From positions 36,769-100,768 of the forward strand of contig NZ_JBGMEB010000017.1 in the NCBI RefSeq assembly GCF_041447285.1: a stretch of DNA of 64,000 nt, given 5' to 3'. The position numbers and the translations under genes were made by a program. The notes under the pieces were generated by a model, which had not been told where the DNA came from, searched no databases, and saw nothing but the letters and a program-made list of their open reading frames with translations. The stretch is from Methanomethylovorans sp041447285 (lineage in GTDB: Archaea > Halobacteriota > Methanosarcinia > Methanosarcinales > Methanosarcinaceae). Below, piece after piece: positions 1-8,222 of the stretch (the first letter of the stretch is position 1; each line of letters begins with the position of its first letter).

Positions 1-670
1 TCCAGACGCATGTCTGTTACTGTAATATCTTTGCAGTTCTCAAAATACATCAGATTATAATATCCTTTGCCACGAGATACTGATTGTTTTTCACTATTTC
101 CGTCGATCTCAAATCCTTTGATAGTGATACCTTTTTGTGCACCGCTTTTGTTTCTTATTAGTGGTACGTCAACAGACCACCCTGCATTCGGTACCAATTT
201 GATACAGGCGCTTGAATCACCGGTAAGAATAGTATTTGATCCAATTTCAAGGGTTGCGTCTATCCAGTATGTATTTGGTCCTCTTAGGTATACAGTGCCG
301 CCGCCGTTGTTGTAGGTATCTGTTAATGCTTTGTTAATTTCAACGTGGTCATTTGTTCCATCACAATTATAGTTTCCACTTCCATCTGTATCAACATATA
401 CTGTTGCTGCGGATGCTAAATTCGATCCAACAATTGAAAAACACAGGAAGCAGATTGAAAAAGCCAGAAACAAAACAGATATTTTTTTTATAACAGATTT
501 GTTTTTGTTTTCAGCATTTAAGCCATTATAGTTTTTAGCAAAAGAAGGTCTTGATGAATAAACGAAGAGACTACTGATGGTTAATGTAATTAGTAATACA
601 TGGCGAGACTTAGCCCATCTGTGAGCGCTAAATCTTTCACAAATTTTTATACTTCTACTTTTAAACATAT
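1..670 (-). CDS. Disaggregatase-like beta-helix surface protein, N-terminal part (cut by window edge)
   Basis: The reading frame is open from about 662 down to base 1 and leaves the window. After a hydrophobic segment ending in ASAA (a plausible signal-peptidase site) it reads VYVDTDGSGNYNCDGTNDH, YLRGPNTYWIDATL and GYYNLMYF. This is closely similar to the N-terminal beta-helix of the 1414-residue protein at 5664-9908, so the two are paralogues. The start is unclear. An ATG at 668-670 followed by a six-A run is one base out of frame with the body, and the only in-frame start before the signal segment is a TTG at 471-473 without a ribosome site. Upstream residues form a second hydrophobic stretch. 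The gene is either frameshifted in the A run or starts atypically. Role inferred: secreted protein acting on or binding surface polysaccharide. Confidence 0.7.
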
Positions 671-1247
671 TTCACTTTCCTCTGTTGTTTTAGGATAGTT
701 GTAATTAAAATTATGTCTGAAAGCCAGATTGATTTAATGCTAGATAAATATTTGCCGAAAATATGTAAATCTAAACATATTCATTTAAATATTAAAACAA
801 ATTAATAATCTAATATTTTGTCTGATCTTTATATAATCTATCCTAACCAAAGTTAATCAAGTTCAGCTAATTGCTTATTAAACTAGTGAATAGCTAAAAT
901 GAAAGGTTGCATTGGTTATTTTAATGGTTTTTATTTTAAAAATAGCTTTATATTATATGATTGCAATATTATTAAGCAAATATTATGGAATATACGGCGT
1001 TATATTCAAGTTCCATAGAAAATCCATTGCAATAGATATCAATCAACTAAAATTGATAATGTAAATAGACATCTGCAGACACATTCGTACTATTATTTGG
1101 TTGATCATCACTTATCACAGAGGATTTCTAATAAAGAACCGGTAAAAGTCAGAAATAATTGCAAAACTTTACAGAACGCTAAAGGGTTATATAGTTAAAA
1201 ATCTCTAACATGAGCTACCTAATTCAATATTTATTTCAAGGGTTTTT
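671..1247. other. AT-rich intergenic region between divergent genes
   Basis: About 580 bases separate the left-edge surface gene from the flippase. The stretch is very AT-rich with many stops in all frames. It must hold the promoters of both divergent genes, but several TATA-like runs compete and I cannot choose among them. I see no RNA gene and no coding remnant. Confidence 0.5.
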
Positions 1248-2711
1248 ATGTCAAACTATAAACTTATAAAAGATATAGGGATAGTAGCCCTATCTCAGAT
1301 TTTAACATCTCTAGGTTCATTTTTGTTGCTACCTATAATTACAAAAACCCTTGGGCCTTATGATTATGGTACTTGGGCTCAAATTTCAGTAACTGTATCA
1401 CTTCTAAGCCCAGTAGCTGTTATGGGTTTATCAATGGGGATCGTTAGGTTCCTATCAGGTGAACAAGATCTTAAACGGGTAAGAGAAACATATTTTTCAG
1501 TTCTGGCTATTGTTTTCTCAGCTGGAATTTTCATCTCTGCAATGCTTTATTTATCATCGGATTATTTAGCAGGATCAATATTTGGTGATCCAAAAGCATC
1601 ATACTATGTTCAATGTGGTTCTCTTTTAGTATTACTCTTAGCCGTTGAGCAAATCTCATTGTACTATTTCAGGATATTCCAAAAAATAAACACTTTTGCC
1701 AGTCTTAGCATTTTTAAATCGATAGGTCATCTTATTGTGACTATTCTTTTGCTTCGTTCCGGCTTTGGGCTTTTATCGATAATAGTTTCTTTAGTATTGA
1801 TTGAGTCCACATTATTTGCGATCTCGATGTATTTTATAATTTCAGAGATTGGTTTTTCATTGCCGAAATTTAAAGGTATTAAGGAAATACTAAAATACAG
1901 CTTGCCTCTAACACCAAATTCTGTTATTAGGTGGGTTACAGATTCCAGTGACAGGTATTTGGTCACTTATTTCATGGGATTGGGTTCTGCAGGAGTTTAT
2001 TCTGCAGCTTATGGAATTGGAAATCTGGTTACTTTCATAATAACACCAATTCAATTTATACTGTTTCCTGAACTTTCTAGACTATATAATCAAGGAAAAT
2101 ATGATGAAGCTGCAAATTACATCAATCTATCTCTCCGATATTTTTTGTACGGTGCGATTCCTGCCTGTTTAGGTCTCACTTTTCTTGCAAAACCATTACT
2201 AGTTATTATAACAACTCCCGAGTTCATAGCTGGAAGCAATGTTATTCCATATGTGGCATTTTCAGGTTTGTTAGCAGGTGTATTTCAGATACTTATTAAT
2301 ATTACTCATTTAGTCAAGAAAACTCAGTTCAATTTGTTCATTCATTTATTTGCTGCTTTATCTAATGCAATATTGAATTTTTTACTGATACCTCCTTATG
2401 GCATAGTAGGAGCTGGATTTGCAACTTTTGTAGCATACCTGTTAATGGTATTGATATGCGCCAAAGTATCATTTAAATATCTAAAACCAAAAATTGATTG
2501 GATATTCATTTCAAAATCATTGCTTGCTTCCCTTATTATGTGTTTTTTCTTATTTTTCCTTGATTCAAATAGTTTATTTTCTTTAGTAAGGAATGCCGTT
2601 GTTGGAGCAATATTGTATGTAGCTTCCACCTTCCTTCTTAAAAGCTTTAATCAGAAAGAGCAGGATCTCATCAGAAGTGGAATTTCAAAAATTACAAAAA
2701 AGAGATCTTAA
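1248..2711 (+). CDS. Polysaccharide (O-antigen-type) flippase, MOP superfamily
   Basis: This 487-residue protein is hydrophobic throughout, with roughly 12-14 membrane segments. The start reads SNYKLIKDIGIVALSQILTS and continues PIITKTLGPYDYGTWAQI, the N-terminal signature of the Polysacc_synt/Wzx family: a first helix followed by a G-P-x-x-Y-G turn. Length is normal for the family. Such proteins flip lipid-linked oligosaccharides across the cytoplasmic membrane. The neighbours on the opposite strand (deacetylase-like, FemAB-like, GNAT) and the flanking disaggregatase-like proteins support a role in exporting a surface glycan; the substrate is not visible. The ATG at 1248 follows a weak AAGGG about ten bases upstream. 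Confidence 0.88.
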   Translation: MSNYKLIKDIGIVALSQILTSLGSFLLLPIITKTLGPYDYGTWAQISVTVSLLSPVAVMGLSMGIVRFLSGEQDLKRVRETYFSVLAIVFSAGIFISAMLYLSSDYLAGSIFGDPKASYYVQCGSLLVLLLAVEQISLYYFRIFQKINTFASLSIFKSIGHLIVTILLLRSGFGLLSIIVSLVLIESTLFAISMYFIISEIGFSLPKFKGIKEILKYSLPLTPNSVIRWVTDSSDRYLVTYFMGLGSAGVYSAAYGIGNLVTFIITPIQFILFPELSRLYNQGKYDEAANYINLSLRYFLYGAIPACLGLTFLAKPLLVIITTPEFIAGSNVIPYVAFSGLLAGVFQILINITHLVKKTQFNLFIHLFAALSNAILNFLLIPPYGIVGAGFATFVAYLLMVLICAKVSFKYLKPKIDWIFISKSLLASLIMCFFLFFLDSNSLFSLVRNAVVGAILYVASTFLLKSFNQKEQDLIRSGISKITKKRS

Positions 2712-2775
2712 AAACACATTTTTCCACATTCCATATTAGAAAAGTTAATAAGATCATGGAATAAAATCGCTTTTG

Positions 2776-3342
2776 TTAATTCAACAAAAGTCTCATTTTG
2801 CAGCCGTTTTTGCCTTCCCCATACATATTTTCTATTATGTCGGTGCTTTCAAATCCAATCTTTTTATATAATCCAATAGCGGCGTTGTTTTCAGCATTGA
2901 CAAATAACCATATAGATTCAATCCTATTAACTTTCAATTCCTTGATACTTTCCCTTAAAAGCGCCTCTCCAAACCCCTTTCTTGAAAAATCTCGATCTAC
3001 TGCTACTGAAAAAATAACTGCCGATCTTTTTATTTTTCTTAAGGAAAGCGTTGGTTGTATGTAGTAACTGCAATAACCGACAGATTTGCCATTATATTGA
3101 ATCACATAAAAAATATTCGGGAATATCTGTGAGTATCGGATCAGCTTTTTCTCGGATCTGTTAGGAAAATTCTGACTATATATTTTAAGTACATCAGTCA
3201 ATGATGCCTCATCAACAGTAGTTATGTTTACCTTATCGATTTTGCTCCACTTTTTTGAAATGCCAGATCCAATGATCTCTTCTGCATATCTTCTCAAGCT
3301 CTTTAAAACATTGAAAGGTAATTTTAGTAATCTGAAGAGCAT
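2776..3342 (-). CDS. GNAT-family N-acetyltransferase
   Basis: The 188-residue protein carries the acetyl-CoA binding signature VAVDRDFSRKGFGEALL (the R-x-x-G-x-G/A loop, here RKGFG) and the usual C-terminal NAAIGLYKKIGFEST stretch. The first 45 residues are basic and precede the GNAT core. It is the last gene of a minus-strand run, 12 bases downstream of the FemAB-like gene, so it is probably co-transcribed with the glycan-modifying genes. Acetylation of an amino sugar or an aminoacyl group on the surface polymer is a reasonable inference, but the substrate cannot be read from the sequence. Confidence 0.85.
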   Translation of the reverse strand: MLFRLLKLPFNVLKSLRRYAEEIIGSGISKKWSKIDKVNITTVDEASLTDVLKIYSQNFPNRSEKKLIRYSQIFPNIFYVIQYNGKSVGYCSYYIQPTLSLRKIKRSAVIFSVAVDRDFSRKGFGEALLRESIKELKVNRIESIWLFVNAENNAAIGLYKKIGFESTDIIENMYGEGKNGCKMRLLLN

Positions 3343-3354
3343 TATTTACTCAAC

Positions 3355-4353
3355 TCACTTTTTAAATAATCCTCTGCAAACCCTTAAAAGCTTGTATCTT
3401 TGACTAGTGTAATTAATTAAATAATGAGGAACCAATTCCGGATTAAATCCAGTGATAAAGTCTGTGAATTGGGAATGATTTGCTGCCAGCATATTGATCT
3501 CTTTATGGCCTTCTACTTTTAGATCACTAATCACGTTATAATATATTAGTGAATTTGCTCCACTTTTCCTATAAGATGGATCTGATGATGCTGTCCATGC
3601 ATATACTCGTTGTTTGTCCCATACTCTTATCTGAGCTGCCACACGTTCTCCTTCGGGGGTCTCAGCAATCCACATTTCACCTATATTTTTTCGTTCTACT
3701 AATTCAATCACTCGGTCAAAGAAAATCTTCTGTACAGGTGAGCTGAGATTCTGCCTGGTATAAACCATTGAAAATAGATTGTAGTATAGATTAGAATCTT
3801 TTAGTTTTTTAACCACTAAACCTTCTTTTGCTGATTTATTGATGTTCTTTTTCAGGTCTTTAGAAAGTCCGGCATCTATATCTTTTTCTAAATTCAGATA
3901 GTATGCATAGAAAACACCTGATTCCCATCCGTTCCATGTAAATGGTCTGATATCCTTGAAGTCAGGAGACAGCTTCATTTCAATGCTATCCAATTTCATA
4001 TTGGAAAGAAATACACGCAACTGGTTCAATATTTCATGAGATTCCTGAACTTGTTTCCTTACGCTAGCGCCTGGAAAATCTTTGATTACAATTCCACCGT
4101 AAGGGGTCATTTCACATGTGGAAGAAGCTACCTTAAAGATCCCATTCATTTTTCTTATAAAAAGAGGGAATCCACCTACAAGAGCATCTTCTTGGAAACA
4201 ACCATATATTTTTAGATCTTTGCTAAAAGTATCTCTGCAAAGTGTTAACCAATCACTTGTATGAAATACAGTTCCACATGATGATGTTTCTACAAGTTCG
4301 TCCCAGAGTTTGTATTCAGCTGGACCAAGTTCTCTAATTTGTATCTCTGACAT
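3355..4353 (-). CDS. FemAB-like (BioF2/GNAT-fold) acyltransferase
   Basis: About 332 residues from the ATG at 4351-4353, which has GGTGGG seven bases upstream. A longer frame reaching 4386 would overlap the deacetylase further and lacks such a site. The N half includes FHTSDWLTLCRDTF and GGFPLFIRK, and the C half includes ERVAAQIRVWDKQRVYAW and SGANSLIYYNVI, the pattern of FemAB/peptidoglycan-bridge-type GNAT domains. In bacteria such proteins transfer aminoacyl groups to cell-wall precursors; archaeal and exopolysaccharide-cluster members are of unknown specificity. It overlaps the deacetylase stop by 20 bases, so the pair is translationally coupled. Confidence 0.8.
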   Translation of the reverse strand: MSEIQIRELGPAEYKLWDELVETSSCGTVFHTSDWLTLCRDTFSKDLKIYGCFQEDALVGGFPLFIRKMNGIFKVASSTCEMTPYGGIVIKDFPGASVRKQVQESHEILNQLRVFLSNMKLDSIEMKLSPDFKDIRPFTWNGWESGVFYAYYLNLEKDIDAGLSKDLKKNINKSAKEGLVVKKLKDSNLYYNLFSMVYTRQNLSSPVQKIFFDRVIELVERKNIGEMWIAETPEGERVAAQIRVWDKQRVYAWTASSDPSYRKSGANSLIYYNVISDLKVEGHKEINMLAANHSQFTDFITGFNPELVPHYLINYTSQRYKLLRVCRGLFKK

Positions 4354-5383
4354 TTTTTTCCCACCAATTGCAAATCTCTGCTCCACTGGTTATGCAAGCA
4401 TTTTTCTCGGAACAATATTTCAATATCTTTTCATAGAATTTCAGGAAAATCCCATCCATTGAATTATTATGCCAGAGGATGGTAATTACGCCTCTATATT
4501 GTTCAACTCTATCGATCAATTGCTTTGTAAGTTCCCATGCCTTTTCAAAATCCAATCTCATGTAATCCATCAAAAGTGTACGGTCCATTATCACAAGCGG
4601 GATCTCAAGAATATCTATTTCCTTAGAAGTGTTTAGATTAAATGGCTTGAAAGGATGACAAATTCCGTTCCTGAATCCTGCGCAATTCGCATACCCAAAT
4701 GTTGTATCATATTTGAATCCTGCTTTGCTTAATAGTTCCCATGTGTCTGGCGTTTTGAATCTAAGATAGTGATTTCTGTAGCCTATAACCTCTTTTCCCA
4801 AAACACTCTCAAGCAACTTCTTTTCCTGGACCATCTTTTCAAGATTATCATAAGATCCATGTCCTCCGTGCAGGCCCACTTCCCATCCTTTATCAGAAAT
4901 CTCTCCAATCTCATCAGCAATTTCTTCTACATTATAATTGAAGTCTCTTTCTCCAGGTCTAAGTGCAAGGAAATATAAGCTTGATTTGGCTCCGTATTTG
5001 TCCTCAATTTCCATTATTTCTTCAAAATTCCTGAATGGATGTCTCTTTTTATTGAGGACAGAGAATGCATATCGCATACTGTTTCTATAATTACCTTTTA
5101 CTGCGGATTTTGCAGATTCAAATGCACAGTTTCTAAATCCCTGTTTAATAACATCAATATCATGAGTAAGGCATACAGCAAACTTTTTTCCATCAGGGTA
5201 TGCCGGATTTAATCCATTGTCTATCAAGTATTTAGATACAGTTGGCTCCATTAAGTTTGCATGTTTACTTAAATAGTAAGGAAACCTCTCATATTGATCT
5301 AAAAAAAGAGGGTTGTATTCTTCCCTTTTTGTAAAGAGTTCCCATATTTCTGGCTCAGCGCGCAGTTTATCAATTAGGGCCAT
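4334..5383 (-). CDS. Polysaccharide deacetylase-like protein
   Basis: A 349-residue cytosolic protein with the divergent NodB-type motif CLTHDIDVI (Asp75, Asp77) instead of TFDDG, and a metal-site-like GLHGGHGSYDN (His172, His175). HxxxD/S arrangements of this kind are found in polysaccharide deacetylase-like proteins of exopolysaccharide clusters in bacteria and archaea. No signal peptide is present, so it would act on a cytosolic, probably lipid-linked, sugar. It is the first gene of the three-gene minus-strand operon that continues into the FemAB-like and GNAT genes. Family assignment is good; N-deacetylation itself is inferred. Confidence 0.8.
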   Translation of the reverse strand: MALIDKLRAEPEIWELFTKREEYNPLFLDQYERFPYYLSKHANLMEPTVSKYLIDNGLNPAYPDGKKFAVCLTHDIDVIKQGFRNCAFESAKSAVKGNYRNSMRYAFSVLNKKRHPFRNFEEIMEIEDKYGAKSSLYFLALRPGERDFNYNVEEIADEIGEISDKGWEVGLHGGHGSYDNLEKMVQEKKLLESVLGKEVIGYRNHYLRFKTPDTWELLSKAGFKYDTTFGYANCAGFRNGICHPFKPFNLNTSKEIDILEIPLVIMDRTLLMDYMRLDFEKAWELTKQLIDRVEQYRGVITILWHNNSMDGIFLKFYEKILKYCSEKNACITSGAEICNWWEKNVRDTN

Positions 5384-5604
5384 TTTTCACACCTATTACT
5401 TCCATTCTATAAAACTTTATGCTATAAAAATCATAAAATCTTTGCCTTCGCTTCTATATGCTATTTTTTGATCCATGAATCTATAGAAGTACAAAAAACA
5501 GATTGCTATATAATCTGGAATCTATTATAGCTCTTCGATTATAAATATTATATTTCTACTATCTATCTGTGGATTTTTGTCCACCTACATCAATAGCAGC
5601 TATT

Positions 5605-5648
5605 AAATTAAAAATATAAAAAAAGTAGAGCGAAATAATTATTCGCTC
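5605..5648 (-). terminator. Hairpin plus T-tract terminator of the disaggregatase-like gene
   Basis: On the minus strand a perfect 7-bp stem GAGCGAA/TTCGCTC (5642-5648 with 5628-5634, 7-base loop) is followed by CTAC and then a run of seven T and a second T-rich run. It lies just past the stop of the 1414-residue gene. Archaea terminate mainly on T runs; here both parts are present. Confidence 0.65.
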
Positions 5649-5663
5649 ACATTAACTGCAATC

Positions 5664-8222
5664 TTAGCTTGTTATAGTTAGCTTCGGCCTCTGTGCAACA
5701 TTTGAATGCTCTGAGCTGTAGAATGCAATGTAATTACCGCTCTCGGTCTTTGCCTTTAGGAAGAATCCAGTGTTCTTATTTTTGCCACTTACATATTCCT
5801 GCACCAGCTGTGTGACATCAAATTCATAATATTTGTTTCCAGGTACCGTGCTGGCACGGAATGTAAGGGATGCATAGGGGTTACTTCCCTGAGCAACGCC
5901 GTTCTTATCGTACCAGTTTCCTCCGGCTGTGCTCCAGGAAGCAGTGGAAGTTCTGGAATTCCAGCTCACATACTTTGGATCCCACTCTGCCGGCCTGTAG
6001 ATCTCTACTACCGTGTCAGAGGTACGAGTCGTAGCTGAAGGATAGTACCAATACAGTGAAAGGGTTGCTTTGGTTATTGTATCAGTTGTCTTGTAACTGC
6101 TAAGATCAAACATCATAATATCCCTGCAAGCGCTTGTACTCTTTCCGATATCAAGATAGGTGGAATCGGAAAGAACGGTGCTCGATAAGGATTCACGCAA
6201 CCTGTTGTCGGAGGTAGCTGAATATTCAACAGTAACAATTGGCTTTGTGACAACCACTTTAACTGTGTCTGTGGATTTCTGACCGCTGGTATCCGTAACA
6301 GTCAAAGTGACTGTGTAAGTTCCTGCAGTAGTATATGTCTTTGTGGCAGTCTTGCCTGTTGCTTCAGATGTAATACCATTTGATGCATCAAAGTCCCATG
6401 AATATGAGGCTATTCCCTTGTCATCAGTAGAGGCACTACCATTGAAACTTACGCTAGAACCTGTGGTCGCAGTCTTATCAGCACCTGCATTTGCAACTGG
6501 TGAAGCGTCTACTGAAGAAGCTGTAGTTACTGTCAATTTCGGCCTCTGTGCAGCGTTTGAATACTCTGAGCTGTAGAATGCAATGTAATTACCACTCTCA
6601 GTCTTTGCCTTGAGGAAGAACCCAGTGTTCTTGTACTTGCCACTTACATATTCCTGCACAAGTTGTGTGACATCAAAGTCATAGTACTTGTTTCCAGGTA
6701 CCGTGCTGGCACGGAATGTAAGTGTTGCATATGGTGTGCTTCCCTGTGAAACGCCGTTCTTATCGTACCAGTTTCCTCCTGCAGTAGTCCAGGCAGCGGT
6801 AGAAGTTCTGGCAGTCCAGCTTACATACTTTGGATCCCATTCGACAGGCCTGTATATTTCAACTACAGTATCAGAAGTACGTGTCTTACTTGCAGGGTAA
6901 TACCAGTAGAGTGAAAGTGTTGCCTTTGAGATTATGTCTGTTGTGTTATACTCACTAAGATTGAACCACATGAGGTTTCTGGAAGCGCTTGTACTCTTCC
7001 CGAGGTCTATGTAGGTAGAATCTGAATAGACACCTGCAGGAGTGTCTTCACGTATTCTGTTGTCATATGTATCCATATTAAATCCGGTATTTACGACTGG
7101 TAAAGCACTGACAACAACATTCACTGTATCTGTGGATTTCTGACCGCTGGTATCCGTAACAGTCAAAGTGACTGTGTAAGTTCCTGCAGTAGTATATGTC
7201 TTTGTGGCAGTCTTGCCTGTTGCTTCAGATGTAATACCATTTGATGCATCAAAGTCCCATGAATATGAGGCTATCCCCTTGTCATCAGTAGAGGCACTAC
7301 CATTGAAACTTACGCTAGAACCTGTGTTTGCAGTCTTATCAGCGCCTGCATTTGCAACTGGTAAAGCGTCTACCGAAGAAGCTGTAGTTACTGTCAATTT
7401 CGGCCTCTGTGCAGCGTTTGAATACTCTGAGCTGTAGAATGCTATGTAATTACCACTCTCTGTCTTTGCCTTGAGGAAGAATCCAGTGTTCTTGTACTTA
7501 CCACTTACATATTCCTGTACAAGTTGTGTAACATCAAAGTCATAGTACTTGTTTCCAGGCACTGTGCTTGCAGGGAAAGTGAGAGATGCATATGGTGTGC
7601 TTCCCTGAGCAACGCTGTTCTTGTCATACCAGTTTCCTCCTGCAGTAGTCCAAGCAGCAGTGGAAGTTCTGGAAGTCCAGGTTACATACTTTGGGTCCCA
7701 TTCGACTGGCCTGTATATTTCAACTACTGTGTCAGAAGTACGTGTCTTACTTGAAGGATAGTACCAGTATAGTGAAAGTGTTGCCTTTGAGATTGTATCA
7801 GTTGTGTTGTATTCACCAAGGTCAAACCACATGAGATCTCTACAAGTGCTTGTACTCTTTCCGATGTCAAGATAGGTAATGTCTGAATAGACACCTTCAG
7901 GACTGTCTTCACGGAGTCTGTTATCGTAGAAAGTCAAGGAGTCATCTATCTGGTTTGAAATTGCATTATTGACAATTACTTTTAATGTATCTGTGGATTT
8001 CTGACCGCTGGTATCCGTAACAGTCAAAGTGACTGTGTAAGTACCTGCAGTTGTATATGTTTTTGTAGCTGTCTTACCGGTAGTTTCAGATGAAATGCCG
8101 TTTGATTCATCAAAGTCCCATGAATATGAGGCTATACCTTTGTCATCTGTAGAAGCACTTCCATCGAAATTGACAGCAGAACCTATGGTTACGTTCTGAT
8201 CTTCACCAGCATTTGCAATTGG
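5664..8222 (-). repeat. Three tandem intragenic modules with an exact 861-bp period
   Basis: The segment starting TCTGTGGATTTCTGACCGCT occurs at 6268, 7129 and 7990, spaced exactly 861 bp (287 codons) apart. Long stretches of the first two copies are identical, including third codon positions. Each module encodes one PKD domain plus one disaggregatase-related repeat. The near identity implies recent duplication or gene conversion. Confidence 0.9.

Noticed and set aside
5664..8222. CRISPR array or insertion-sequence repeats
   Set aside because: The repeats are 861 bp, in frame, and encode PKD and disaggregatase-related domains.
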